Origin: Amycolatopsis endophytica
GTDB taxonomy: Bacteria; Actinomycetota; Actinomycetes; Mycobacteriales; Pseudonocardiaceae
Length of the DNA stretch: 64,000 bases
Assembly (NCBI RefSeq): GCF_013410405.1
Contig: NZ_JACCFK010000002.1
Span: 1,612,001 to 1,676,000, forward strand
Direction of reading: 5' to 3'
A program made the translations under genes and the position numbers. Below the pieces are notes generated by a model that did no database searches, was not told where the DNA came from, and saw nothing but the letters and a program-made list of their open reading frames with translations. Position 1 is the stretch's first letter, and every line of letters begins with the position of its first letter. This document shows, piece after piece, positions 1 through 10,200 of this stretch.

Positions 1-328
1 AGCCACGCAGCACGACCTCGGTGTCACTGGCGGTGGTGAACCGGTGGCCGCGCCCGGTCAGTTCGGCACGCAGTTCGGTGAAGTTGTAGGTCTCGCCGGA
101 GTAGACGATCACGACCGGTCCGTCCGGAGTCGACGCTTCCATCGGCTGCCGTCCGCCGGGCAGGTCGATGACGGCGAGCCTGCGGTGCCCGAGTGCGACG
201 CGCGGGCGTACCCAGGTCTGTCCCGCGTCGGGTCCGCGCGCGGTGAGTGATGCGGTCATCGCGTCGATCGTGGTCTGGTGCCCGGTGAGGTCGTCGTTGA
301 AGGCGACCCAGCCGGTGATGCCACACAT
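1..328 (-). CDS. asnB: Asparagine synthase (glutamine-hydrolysing), N-terminal part
   Basis: About 109 N-terminal residues are present before the gene leaves the left edge. They start MCGITGWVAF, so Cys2 can be the nucleophile of a class II (Ntn) glutamine amidotransferase domain, and the segment RGPDAG...LGHRRLAVIDLPGGRQPM is the usual asparagine synthase B glutaminase pattern. The family transfers ammonia from glutamine to an AMP-activated carboxylate. The ATG at 328-326 follows a good ribosome-binding site (GGGAG) and lies 20 bases after the methyltransferase gene, so it is probably the last visible gene of the metallophore operon. In that setting it could make asparagine or amidate an acid in the pathway; the synthetase domain is not visible, so the substrate cannot be judged. 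Confidence 0.85.
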   Translation of the reverse strand, partial: MCGITGWVAFNDDLTGHQTTIDAMTASLTARGPDAGQTWVRPRVALGHRRLAVIDLPGGRQPMEASTPDGPVVIVYSGETYNFTELRAELTGRGHRFTTASDTEVVLRG

Positions 329-348
329 ATGAGTTTCGCTCCCTGTTG

Positions 349-2637
349 TCAGCGCCGCCGGGCACCGAAGATTCGGTGGCCCAGGCGTTCGAGTGGATGG
401 CCCGGCGGCGGCAGTTCCAGCGCACGCTCCAGCCCGGCGCGGTCGAGCACCGCGTTCCACTGTGGCAGCGTGAGGAACGTGGTTCCGGTGCCGGCGCGGG
501 CGTCGGACGGTTCGGTGAGCAGGAACGCCTGCGAGGTGAGCACCCACGGCTCCTCGGCGGTGGGTTCGGTCAGCACCAGCCAGCCGCCCGGGGCGAGCAG
601 GCTCGTCAGGTACCCCACGCTGCGATCGGTGTCGGCCGCGGCGTTGAGGACTCCGCCGGCCAGCACGATGTCGAACGTGCCGAGACCCGGCGGCTCCTTG
701 TCCACATCGTACAGTCCGTAACGGACGGTGTCACCGAACCGTTCCCGTGCCTGGTCGACGAAATAGCGCGACACGTCGGTGAACAGGTAGTCCACCCGGT
801 GCGCTGCCAGTGCGGGCAGCACGACCGAGGTGGTGGCGCCGGTGCCGCCGCCGACCTCCAGGATGCGCGCGCCACCGCGGCGGGCCACCAGACCGGCGAC
901 CAGTGCCGCGACCGCGCGGTGCTGGTACCGGGCCGTGACGGCCTCCCGGTAGATCTCGCGCGCCAGGTCCATCCGCCCCTCCGGGAAGAGCAGCGGAACG
1001 GGATCGCACTCGCCGGACAGCAGCGCCGGCAGCGCGCGAGCACAAGCGCGGGCGTAGTCGACCGTGGCCGTCGTGCCATGTACCTCCCGCCACGTCCGTT
1101 CGGCGGACTCCCAGGCTTTCTCCGGTGATTCGTCCGGACCGAACGGTCCGTGCTCGTCGAGCGCGGCGGCCCAGCGGCGCAGCAGGCCGCGGTGCCGTGG
1201 CGCGGCCTCGCCGACGGTTTCCCGCATCGACAGCAGTGCCGCCCGGCTGACCAGGTCCAGAGCGGCGATCCCGCGATCGGGGCCGAGGACGGCGATCTCC
1301 GCGTCGGCCGCGTGCGCTGCCGCTTCCGCCGGGTCCGGACCGTTGTCTCCGCCCGCGGCCACCACGTCGACCCCGAGGGCGGCCCACGCCGCTGTGTCCT
1401 CCGGGGCGAGCGGGCCGTCGACGACGACCCGGCCGAGCCGGTCGAGATCGGTCAGGCCCGCGGCGGGAGCGTGGGGTAGTGATCGGGCGAGCCCGGCCGG
1501 GAGGACGGCGGTGGTGATTTCCTCGTCCTCCAGCAGGGCGAGCGCCTTCGCCGGGTGGGTGGCGGGGTCGGCACGCAGCACGGCGTCCGGGAAGAGCGCC
1601 GGGTCCGGGAGGAAGACCGCGATCCGCCCGGCCCCGTGCCCGAGCGTGTCCGGCACCGTCGCGCCCGTGCTGGTGCGCGCGTGGAACAACCGCTGCCCAC
1701 CGGCTTCCGACGTGACGTCGGCGACGGTGAAACCCGCGGCGGCCAGCTCGGTGCGCCATTCGGCCTCGCTGAGGAAGAACGCGCCACCACGCGGCACGGG
1801 TGTCCCGGCCGGGGGCGAGAGCAGGAACTGCATCCCGGTGAGCACGGCCGGATCGTCGCCGGCCGACTCGGTGAACACCAGTGCCCCGCCGGGCACGAGC
1901 AGATCCCTGATCCGGAGCAGCGTCTGTCCGATGTGGACCGCGTTGTGCAGAACGTTGCCCGCCACGATCACGTCGGCCGAGCCGGGCGCGAACTCCTGCT
2001 CGCTGAACGGCCGGTTGAGGTCCAGCGGCCGGGCCTGGACCCCGAACCGTTCGGCCGCGGCGACGGTGAACAGCCGCGAGACGTCGGTGAAGACATACCC
2101 CGGCGGTGGGCCACCGAGCGCGTCCAGGACCGCGGCCGTGGTGCGGCCGGTTCCCCCGCCCAGTTCCACGATCCGCGCCGGGGCCGCCGCCCGCACGATC
2201 TCCGCGCACCGCGCGTTGAGCCGGTCGGTGAACACGTTGGTCTGGTACGCGGCGAGCGCGTCCGCCGCGTCGGTACCGGAGAACAGCAGGTCCTGGATGC
2301 GCACCTCGTCACGCAGCAGTTCCGGCAGCCGGTCCAGCGCCCGCGCGTGCAGCTCCGCCATCAGCGGCGGGAACCCGAGCCGCGCGTACGCCTCCGCCAG
2401 CTCGCCGCGCTCGACGGGCTCGGGTGCGACGGTGAAGCGGTATTCCGCGCCGTGACGGGAGAAAACGCCCGCACCGGTCAACGAGAGCAGCCAGCGCTCC
2501 AGCAACCAAACGTGCCGGGGCGCGACGCGCAGTGCCTGACCGAACTCCTCGGCCGTGCCCGACGTGCGGGCCGCGGTGAGCAGCCGGGTCATCGCGCCGA
2601 GCCCGGCCAGGCCGAGACGTCTCAGGTCCTCGCTCAC
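349..2637 (-). CDS. Stand-alone tandem SAM methyltransferase of the NRPS-embedded type
   Basis: 762 residues. Two class I SAM-binding motifs are visible: VELGGGTGRTT near residue 157 and LEVGGGTGATT near 593, each followed by an acidic FTDVSR segment and a late LLxPGGxLVxTE strand. Each half also has the helical lead-in (LLERWLLSL; LLRRWAAAL) found before the methyltransferase embedded in the NRPS of this operon, which shares LGAGTGATT and APGGWLVFTEPTAE with it. No adenylation, carrier or condensation motif is present, so this is a free two-domain methyltransferase. Residues about 330-470 between the halves are unassigned. It overlaps the preceding reductase gene by GTGA (GTG start at 2637). 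Inference: it N- or C-methylates carrier-bound thiazoline intermediates. Two copies may mean two methylations, or one active and one structural domain. Confidence 0.8.
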   Translation of the reverse strand: MSEDLRRLGLAGLGAMTRLLTAARTSGTAEEFGQALRVAPRHVWLLERWLLSLTGAGVFSRHGAEYRFTVAPEPVERGELAEAYARLGFPPLMAELHARALDRLPELLRDEVRIQDLLFSGTDAADALAAYQTNVFTDRLNARCAEIVRAAAPARIVELGGGTGRTTAAVLDALGGPPPGYVFTDVSRLFTVAAAERFGVQARPLDLNRPFSEQEFAPGSADVIVAGNVLHNAVHIGQTLLRIRDLLVPGGALVFTESAGDDPAVLTGMQFLLSPPAGTPVPRGGAFFLSEAEWRTELAAAGFTVADVTSEAGGQRLFHARTSTGATVPDTLGHGAGRIAVFLPDPALFPDAVLRADPATHPAKALALLEDEEITTAVLPAGLARSLPHAPAAGLTDLDRLGRVVVDGPLAPEDTAAWAALGVDVVAAGGDNGPDPAEAAAHAADAEIAVLGPDRGIAALDLVSRAALLSMRETVGEAAPRHRGLLRRWAAALDEHGPFGPDESPEKAWESAERTWREVHGTTATVDYARACARALPALLSGECDPVPLLFPEGRMDLAREIYREAVTARYQHRAVAALVAGLVARRGGARILEVGGGTGATTSVVLPALAAHRVDYLFTDVSRYFVDQARERFGDTVRYGLYDVDKEPPGLGTFDIVLAGGVLNAAADTDRSVGYLTSLLAPGGWLVLTEPTAEEPWVLTSQAFLLTEPSDARAGTGTTFLTLPQWNAVLDRAGLERALELPPPGHPLERLGHRIFGARRR

Positions 2638-3665
2638 AACACACCCTCCTCGACGGTGGTCGCCGCTTCGGCCAGGTACTCGACGTGGATCGCGGGATCC
2701 GAGGCCAGCAGGCGTTCGGGATCGAGCACCTCGGCCGCGTAGTGCCTGCCGGGCGGGACGTCACCGCGCAGCACGGCCTGTACCGCGAACGCGGCCACCG
2801 TTCCCGTCGCCGCCGCGTTGCCGGGCGCGGTCAGCACCGCGGTCCCGGATTCCGCGCGGGCGACGATCGTCACCGACGTCTCGCCTCCGGCGAGGTCCAG
2901 TTCGCTCGCCCGGCACAGCGCCGCCACGGCCTCGTCGCGGTCCACCGCGTGCACCCGGCCGAAGGCGGCGCGGACGTGCTCACCGTGGACGACCGACCAC
3001 CACTCGCCCCGCACCAGACCCAGTGCCAGCGCCACCCGTTCGTCCTCACCGCTGAGCAGCGGGATCGCCGTCACGGTGCCGGGGAAGAACGGCAGTTCCG
3101 TGTCCTCGTGACGGGTCAGCAGGCCCGCCTTCGGGCCGTGGTCCCAGCCCGCGAGCACCCGCGCCGCCCCGGCGTCGAGGTATTCGGCCGCCGACACCCG
3201 CGTGAACCGGTCCCGGACACCGACCTGCAGGACGAGATCACGCACCGCGCCCGCCCGCGACGCCAGCGCCCGCGGGAGCAGGCCGGTGAGCCCCGGCCGC
3301 AACCCCGCCGAGAGCACCGCGCGAATTCCGGTGGAGCCGAGCCGCGCGTACAGCGGGTCGTCACCGGCGACGTCCACGTAGTCCGCTCCCGCGCGCTCGG
3401 CCCCGCGAACGAGGCTGTCCCCCACCGCACGTGAAGGACCGGCGCAGTTGAGCAACACGGCGCAGCCGTTCGCGAAAGTGTCCACCGAGGACTCGTCGGT
3501 GAAGTCGACGGCGGCGTGATCGGCGCCGAGAGTGGCGGCGAACCGCTGCGCCGCACCCGGATCCCGGCCCCCGATCCGGAGCGGCACCCCGGCGTCCGCG
3601 AGACGACGGCAGGCCGCCGCACCCACGTCGCCGTAGCCGCCGACGACCGCGACCGGGCCGGTCAC
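2634..3665 (-). CDS. Saccharopine dehydrogenase-like NAD(P)-dependent reductase
   Basis: 343 residues from the GTG at 3665, which overlaps the stop of the ABC gene (GTGA). The N-terminus VAVVGGYGDVGAAACRRL is a Rossmann dinucleotide-binding loop, followed by a second strand IGGRDP (a residue pattern often linked to NADP) and VLLNCAGPS, as in saccharopine dehydrogenase/trans-acting enoyl reductase-like proteins. The C-terminal half (ITAIPLLSG..., WWSVVHGEHVRAAFG) fits the substrate domain of that family. The wider family reduces or oxidises C=N and C=C bonds. Because the operon already has a dedicated thiazolinyl imide reductase, this enzyme may act on another intermediate or on a second amino-acid-derived unit. 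It is co-translated with the tandem methyltransferase. The fold assignment is good; the substrate is unknown. Confidence 0.75.
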   Translation of the reverse strand: MTGPVAVVGGYGDVGAAACRRLADAGVPLRIGGRDPGAAQRFAATLGADHAAVDFTDESSVDTFANGCAVLLNCAGPSRAVGDSLVRGAERAGADYVDVAGDDPLYARLGSTGIRAVLSAGLRPGLTGLLPRALASRAGAVRDLVLQVGVRDRFTRVSAAEYLDAGAARVLAGWDHGPKAGLLTRHEDTELPFFPGTVTAIPLLSGEDERVALALGLVRGEWWSVVHGEHVRAAFGRVHAVDRDEAVAALCRASELDLAGGETSVTIVARAESGTAVLTAPGNAAATGTVAAFAVQAVLRGDVPPGRHYAAEVLDPERLLASDPAIHVEYLAEAATTVEEGVL

Positions 3666-5404
3666 CGGCCCTGCTCCGGCACCAGCCGCCAGCCCTGGCT
3701 GCGGCTGCGTTCCCGCCAGAACTCGGCATAGCGCCCGCCCGCGGCCAACAGGTCCTCGTGCGTGCCGCGCTCGGCGACCCGTCCGCCGTCGAGCACCACG
3801 ATCTGGTCCGCGGCCACCACCGTCGGCAGCTGGTGCGCGATGACCAGCAGCGTCGAGGTCCGCATCAGGGTACGCAGCGCCTCGCGCACGTACCGCTCGT
3901 TCTCCGGGTCGAGCGCCGCCGTCGCCTCGTCCAGCAGCACGATCGGCGCCCGCTTGACCAGCGCCCGCGCGACCGACACCCGCTGCCGCTCCCCGCCGGA
4001 GAGCGCGGTCCCGCCTTCGCCGACCGGTGTCCGCCAGCCCAGCGGCAGGCGCGCGACGATCTCGTCCACCCCGGCCAGCCGCGCGGCCTCCCGCACCTCC
4101 TCGTCGGTCGCGTCCGCGCGCCCGACCCGGATGTTGCCCTCCAGGGTGTCGTCGAAGAGGTAGACGTCCTGCAGCACCACGGACAGCTGGCGCATCAGGT
4201 CCTCGGTGGACAGATCGCGCACGTCCACGCCGCCGACCCGGACCACGCCCGCGTCCACGTCGAAGAACCGCATCAGCAGGCGGGTGATCGTGGTCTTGCC
4301 CGAACCCGACGGACCCACCACGGCGGTCATCGTGTGCGGCGCGACGGTGAGCGACACGTCCGCGAGCACCGGCTCGCCCGGCCGGTACCCGAAGGTCACC
4401 GACTCCAGCTCCAGCTGTCCCGGCCGGGACAGCGGCGCGGACTCCGCCTTCTCCGGCAACGGTTCCTCGTCGAAGATCGCGGCCAGCCTGCGCAGGTCGT
4501 TGCCCGCCATCCGCAGCATCCCGCTGTGCCCGGCGGCCTCGGTGAGCGGGCCGACGAACCGCGCGGCCAGCGCGAGCAGCGCCACCAGTGACACCGGATC
4601 GATCGCCGAGTTCAGCACCAGCACCACGCCGACGGCGACGAGCGCGGCGAAGGCCAGCTGGATCACCAGCCCGTTGGCCAGCAGCTTCGGCATCGTCTCG
4701 GCCAGCATCCGCCCGCCGGCGACCTTCTGCGCCTCGATCGCCTCGTCCAGCGGCCGGTACCCGGACACGCCGCGGCCGAAGGCACGCAGCGTCGGCTGGG
4801 TGCGGGCGAACTCCACCACCCGGCTGCCCGCCGTGGCGCTCGCCGCGTCCTTCTGCTCCTCCGCACGGCCCACCCAGGTCGAGGACCACCGGTAGGTCAG
4901 GTACAGCAGCGGCGAGACCACCAGCGCGACCAGCCCGAGCCGCCAGTCCAGGACGAGCATCGCGACCGCGACGGTGGCCGGGGTGAGCACGCCGCTCACC
5001 ACGGGCGTGAGCATGTGGGCGAACACGTTGGTGACCATGAACGTGCCGTTGGTGGCGCTGCGGGAAAGCCGCCCCACCTTCTCGGAGCTGAACCACCCCA
5101 GCGGCAGCCGCGCCACGTGGTCGCCGAGCCGTTCGTGCAGCGTTTCGAGCGTGACCAGCGCGAGCGCGAAACCCTTCATCGCCTGCTGGTAGCGGGCCAC
5201 GCAGGTGACCACCACGGCGGCCGCGAGGGCGCCGGACCAGCGCAGCGCGCCCCCCGTGTCACCGACGAGCAACGCCCGCAGCACGGGCACCAGGAACGCC
5301 ATCGCGATGCCCTCCAGCACCGCGTAGGCCACCAGCCAGGCCAGGTAGACGCGCAGCTCGCGCCGGTGGGCCGGGCCCAGAATCCTCGACAGGTGCCGGA
5401 TCAT
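3662..5404 (-). CDS. ABC transporter, fused membrane and ATPase domains (YbtP/PchI-like)
   Basis: 580 residues from the ATG at 5404, overlapping the upstream ABC gene by ATGA. Residues 1-310 hold the type IV (exporter-fold) membrane domain with about six hydrophobic helices. The ATPase domain has Walker A GPSGSGKTT, signature LSGGERQRVS, Walker B IVLLDEATAALD and the H-loop VIAHQLP. Adjacent pairs like this in salicyl-thiazoline siderophore clusters (YbtP/YbtQ, PchH/PchI, IrtA/IrtB) use the exporter fold to bring the metal-siderophore complex through the inner membrane. There is no SIP-type ferric reductase domain like the one on IrtA. It most likely pairs with the product of 5401-7200 as a heterodimer; import is inferred from the family, and export is possible. 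Confidence 0.85.
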   Translation of the reverse strand: MIRHLSRILGPAHRRELRVYLAWLVAYAVLEGIAMAFLVPVLRALLVGDTGGALRWSGALAAAVVVTCVARYQQAMKGFALALVTLETLHERLGDHVARLPLGWFSSEKVGRLSRSATNGTFMVTNVFAHMLTPVVSGVLTPATVAVAMLVLDWRLGLVALVVSPLLYLTYRWSSTWVGRAEEQKDAASATAGSRVVEFARTQPTLRAFGRGVSGYRPLDEAIEAQKVAGGRMLAETMPKLLANGLVIQLAFAALVAVGVVLVLNSAIDPVSLVALLALAARFVGPLTEAAGHSGMLRMAGNDLRRLAAIFDEEPLPEKAESAPLSRPGQLELESVTFGYRPGEPVLADVSLTVAPHTMTAVVGPSGSGKTTITRLLMRFFDVDAGVVRVGGVDVRDLSTEDLMRQLSVVLQDVYLFDDTLEGNIRVGRADATDEEVREAARLAGVDEIVARLPLGWRTPVGEGGTALSGGERQRVSVARALVKRAPIVLLDEATAALDPENERYVREALRTLMRTSTLLVIAHQLPTVVAADQIVVLDGGRVAERGTHEDLLAAGGRYAEFWRERSRSQGWRLVPEQGR

Positions 5405-7200
5405 GCGTCGTTCCCCTCGCCGTGGTGGGCGGACCACATCCGCGCGTAACGGCCATCGCGGGCCAGCAGCTGCCGGTGCGTGCCCCGTTCGGCCACGCGG
5501 CCTTCGTCGAGCACGACGATCTGGTCGACACCCGTGATGGTGGACAGCCGGTGCGCGATCACCAGCACGGTGCGGTCGCGCGCGATCGCGGACAGGGCGT
5601 CCTGGATCTCGGCCTCGGACTCCGGATCGGCGTGCGCGGTGGCTTCGTCGAGGACGAGGACCGGGGTGTCGGCGAGCAGCGCCCGAGCGATCGACACCCG
5701 CTGCGCCTCGCCGCCGGAGAACACCGCGTCCTCGCCGATCACCGAGTCGTAGCCGCGGGGCAGGCGCAGAATCCGGTCGTGGATGCGCGCCGCGGTCGCG
5801 GCCGCGACCAGTTCGTCCTCGGTGGCGGATGGCCGTCCCAGCCGCAGGTTGTCCGCGACCGTGCCGTGCAGCAGCTGCACGTCCTGCAGCACGAACCCGA
5901 CGTGGCGGTACAGCTCCTCCGGCAGCACGTCACGGACGTCGGCCCCGCCGACCCGGACGGCACCGGCGGTCACGTCGTGGAAGCGGGGCACCAGCTTCGC
6001 GAGCGTGGACTTGCCCGCACCGGAGCTGCCCACCAGTGCGGTGACGGTGCCGGGACGGCAGACCAGGTCCACCTCGTGCAGCACCGGCGCCCCGTCGGCG
6101 TAGGCGAAGGACACCCCGTCGAACACGACCTCGGCGCCAGCGGGCTCGCGCGGCTGAGTGGACACGGGGAGTTCGGGCGTGGTGAGCAGGCTCGTGATGC
6201 GGCCCGCGGCCGCGACCGCCTTGCGCTGCGCGGTGAGTCCCTGGTTGATCGTCAGCAGCGTGGACGGGATGACCACCGCGACGAGCACCTCGGCCAGCAC
6301 GTCCACCGGCTCGACCCACCCCGCCGCGACGAACCAGGTCCCGCCGAGAAGCCCGGCCAGCGCGATCACCGGCACCGACAGCGCCATCGACGTGAACGCC
6401 TCCAGCCGCAGCACGGGCCGCACCCACCCGGCATACTTCGAGGCGTACCCGGTGACCGCGCGACGGTAGCCCTCGTGTGCCTTGTTGGTGCGGCCGAAGA
6501 CCTTGACCACCGCGATGCCGTGCACGAACTCGGCGATCGCCGAGCTGACCCTGGCGAACCCGGTGTCCATCGCGGTCATCTTCTCGGCGAAGCCACGCAT
6601 CATGAACGCGTAGGCGACGAGGTAGACCGGCAGCGTCACGATCGCCAGCAGCGCCAGCCGCCAGTCCACCCACACCAGGTAGGCGAGCCCACCCAGCGGC
6701 AGCACGATCGCACCGGCCAGCTCGACGTCGTGGTGCGCGACGAGGTGGTGCAGGTCGTCGATGTCGTCGAGCGCGGCCTTGCGGACGGCGCCGGAGTTGG
6801 TGCCGCCGTACCAGCCCAGCTCGACCCGCCCCAGCCGCGCCACCATGCGGCGGCGCAGGATCGCCTGCAACTTCCCGTCGGCCACGTGGGTCACCGACAG
6901 GGCGGCGCCGGTGCAGCTCCAGCCGAGGACCAGTCCGATCGCGATCACCAGCGCGGTGGTGACGACGCGGCCGGAGTCCAGCGGCCCGGGGGCGAGCAGC
7001 ACCCGGGCCAGCTCGGCGATCCCGGCGAACGGCACGAGCTGGGTCAGCGCACCGACCGCGCCGAGCACGACGCCGGTGACGGTGAGCCCGCGGACGGGGC
7101 GGCGAAGCTCCTTCAACGCGGCTGCCGTGGGCGCGGCGGGCGGGGGTTCGGTGGTGCTTGCCGCGGCGGGCCTCGCCGTCGCCTCGACGACATCGGTCAC
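5401..7200 (-). CDS. ABC transporter, fused membrane and ATPase domains (YbtQ/PchH-like)
   Basis: 599 residues. The GTG at 7200 is chosen because it overlaps the NRPS stop by GTGA; the frame stays open upstream only within the NRPS gene. An Ala/Pro-rich N-terminal tail of about 40 residues precedes six membrane helices (start near VTGVVLGAVGALTQLVPF). The ATPase domain has Walker A GSSGAGKST, signature FSGGEAQRVS, Walker B VLVLDEATAHAD and the H-loop VIAHRLS. All nucleotide-binding motifs are intact, so both partners of the likely heterodimer should hydrolyse ATP. The role inferred from position and family is transport of the operon's metallophore or its metal complex. Confidence 0.85.
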   Translation of the reverse strand: MTDVVEATARPAAASTTEPPPAAPTAAALKELRRPVRGLTVTGVVLGAVGALTQLVPFAGIAELARVLLAPGPLDSGRVVTTALVIAIGLVLGWSCTGAALSVTHVADGKLQAILRRRMVARLGRVELGWYGGTNSGAVRKAALDDIDDLHHLVAHHDVELAGAIVLPLGGLAYLVWVDWRLALLAIVTLPVYLVAYAFMMRGFAEKMTAMDTGFARVSSAIAEFVHGIAVVKVFGRTNKAHEGYRRAVTGYASKYAGWVRPVLRLEAFTSMALSVPVIALAGLLGGTWFVAAGWVEPVDVLAEVLVAVVIPSTLLTINQGLTAQRKAVAAAGRITSLLTTPELPVSTQPREPAGAEVVFDGVSFAYADGAPVLHEVDLVCRPGTVTALVGSSGAGKSTLAKLVPRFHDVTAGAVRVGGADVRDVLPEELYRHVGFVLQDVQLLHGTVADNLRLGRPSATEDELVAAATAARIHDRILRLPRGYDSVIGEDAVFSGGEAQRVSIARALLADTPVLVLDEATAHADPESEAEIQDALSAIARDRTVLVIAHRLSTITGVDQIVVLDEGRVAERGTHRQLLARDGRYARMWSAHHGEGNDA

Positions 7201-10200
7201 GGTCGTGCCTCCTCTCGGGGTCCGGCCGCGCGCAGCGGCGCGGCCAGGTGGTCCGCCACGGTGGACACGTGTGGCGGTTCGATCACGCTGAAGTGGTTGC
7301 CGGGCACGTCGAGCACCGTGAAGCGGCCCAGGCAGGCCCGCTCCCAGAACGGCGCCGCGAGGTGCCCCACCCCGGCGGAGATGCCGAACGACTGCTGTTC
7401 GGCGGCGCGCAGGAAGGTCATGTCCCCGGCGTAGGGCTCGGGGTCGAACCGCGCCGCGATCATGCTGTGACGGCACACCCGGAACAGCGCGGGCACCAGC
7501 TCCGGGTCCACCGGCACGCCCGCGCGTTCGGCCGCCGCCCGCGCGTATCCGGCGAGCCGTTCCTCCTGGGGCACGGCGGAGCGTTCCCGCGCCGCCGCCG
7601 CGACCGCGTCGAGCCCCGGATCGCCGCTCACCGCGGCCAGCGCTCCGGCGGGCACCCGGCCCCCGTGCTCGGTCATCAGCAGGTCGATCGCGCGGTAGAC
7701 GTCCTCGGCGGCGACGGCGGGGCCGAACACGGTGGCCACCGGGTCGAGGTCGAGGTTCGGCACGAAGATCGACTCGAAGGCCAGTTCCTCGTCGGTCTCG
7801 ACGAACATCGGGATGGAATCGACCAGCGTGAGATCGGTGACTTCCAGCCCGCGCTCGGTGAGCCGCCGCGCGACCTCGACCGCGAGCAGCCCGCCCAGGC
7901 AGTAGCCGATCAGCTGGAAGCGCGTGTGCCCCTCGTCGGCCAGGCGCCGCGCGTAGTCGTCGGCGACGGCGGGCAGCAGCTTCGACGGCGGGATCGCCAC
8001 GTAGGTCTCGGCGTCCGCGACGGCCATGCCGGTGACGGGCCCGAGGTTCTGGTCCGCCAGTGCGCCGCCGATGGCCTGGAAGTAGTCCATGGTGCCGAGT
8101 GCGGCGTGGAACAGCACCCGCACCGGCCCCTCGTCCCCGCCGCCGAAGGGCACCAGCAGCGAGTTGCCGCGCGTGGCCCGTCGCGGCTCGGGCACGACCG
8201 TGCCGTCACCTTCGCGCAGGGCCCGCGCCAGGGCCGCCACCGTCGGCTCGTTGAGCATCTGCCGCAGCAGGGTGTCGTAGGCGAACCCGGCCGCCTCGGG
8301 CACCTCCTCCCGCAGGCGGCCCGCCATTCTCGCCATGATCAGCGAATCCGCGCCGCGGTCGTAGAAGCTCTCGTCCCGGCCGATCGCCGAGATACCCAGC
8401 GCGGCCGCCCACCGCGCCGACAACCGCTGCTCCAGCTCGTCGCCGGTCTCGGTGGACGCCGGACCCGTTTCGGCTTCCGCGGGCCGCCATCCGGCGAGCG
8501 TGCGGCGGTCGATCTTGCCGTTCGCGGTGACCGGGAGCGCGTCGACGATCTGCAGGTGCGACGGCACCATGTGCGCGGGGAGCCGATCGGCGAGGAAGGT
8601 GCTCAGCTGCCGCGGCGTCACCGGCTGTCTGTCCACTTTGACCCGGGCGGCGAAGACGTGCATCCCGTGCGGGGCGAGTGCGTGCCCGTCCTCGGGCAGG
8701 CACAGCACCTCACGTGCGCCGATGCCGTCGAGGAGGTCGCGCCACTGCCCCGTGGACAGCAGAGGAGCCTCGCCGTGGTCGCGGTCACCGCGGGCGGGTT
8801 CCATCATGAACCCCTGGGTGAGCAGGATGTTCGGCAGCTCGGCCGTCGGCTCGGTGAACACCAGCCAGCCCCCCGGCGCCAGCAGCTCCGTGACGGTGCG
8901 CAGCGCGGCGGCGGTGTCCCGCGCGCTGTTGAGCATTCCCGCGCACAGCACCACGTCGGCCGAGTTCGGGGTCAGTCCCTGCGCCCGGATGTCGCCATCC
9001 ACATCGAACAGTCCGAACCGGACACCCGGATGCGTGCCGAACTCCCGCTGCGCCTCGGGCAGGAAGAAAGCCGTGAGGTCGGTGAACCGGTAGTCCACGT
9101 CGAACCCGTCCAGCAGCGGCAGCACCGACGCCGTGGTCGCGCCGGTGCCCGCGCCCAGTTCCAGCACACGCAACGGCCGGTCCTCGCGGTGCCCCGCGGC
9201 GATCCGGTGCAGGACCCCCGCGGCTCCGGCGTTGAGGTACCGCGCGGCGGAGTCGTCGCGGTACACCGCCCGCGCCGGGGCCGCGTCGCCCTGGGGGAAG
9301 AGCAGTTCGAACGGGTTCTGCCGGTCCTCCAGCAGCGCGTCGAGCCGGTCGGCGTGGGCCCGGTGGTAGGCGACGAAGTCCTCGGTGCACAGGCCGTCCG
9401 CGCGGTGGGTGGCGACCCGGTCCCATGCCGCGGCGAGGGCCCCGGCGTCGGTGACCACGCGCGGCAGGTAGCCCTCGGCGGTCCGCTCGACCAGTCCGCC
9501 CGCGGTCAGTGATTCCAGCCAGCGGCGCACCAGCCACCGGTGACGTTCGTGCACGCGGGCCGCGTCGAGCACCTCGTCCGCGCTCTGGGCCCGCGTGAGC
9601 GCGCCCCGGTCGCGCAGGACGTGCAGCATCGTCAGCCGGGACGCCCGGTGCAGGTCGTGCACGTACGCGCTGACCGAAGCGGGGTCGAGCGCCGCGGATG
9701 CCCGGTCGGCGAAGCGGGACACGGCACGGCGCAGACGATCGTCACCGGGCTCCTCGGGTACCCGGGTCGCGGGCACGGCGAACCCCAGCAGCGCGCGCTC
9801 CTCGCCGGTCACCACCGCGGCAGCGGCTCCGACGGCCGGGTGCGCCAGCATCGCGGCCTCGACCTCGCCGAGTTCGATCCGGTGCCCCCGGATCTTGACC
9901 TGCCCGTCCTCGCGCCCGAGGAACTCGATCGACCCACCGGGCAGGTAGCGGCCGAGGTCGCCGGTGCGGTAGAGCCGCTGCCCGTCGCGCGGGTGGGTGA
10001 GGAACCGCGCCGCGGTCAGTTCCGCGTCGCCGAGGTAGCCCAGCGCGAGTCCTTCCCCGGTGATGAACAGCTCACCGACAGCCCACACCGGACAGTCGCG
10101 GAAGGCGTCGTCGAGCACCCGGAAACCCTGGTTCCGCAACGGTTTCCCGTACGGGATGCTCGTCCACTCCGGCGGCACCTCCTCGACCGGGTGCGCGATC

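Noticed and set aside
1..328. Lasso-peptide cyclase instead of asparagine synthase
   Set aside because: The intact glutaminase start with Cys2 (MCGITGW) is normally lost or altered in lasso cyclases, and no precursor or protease gene is adjacent.
349..2637. Fragment of a broken NRPS gene
   Set aside because: It has its own GTG start overlapping the upstream stop, a continuous frame and two full methyltransferase domains, with no adenylation remnants.
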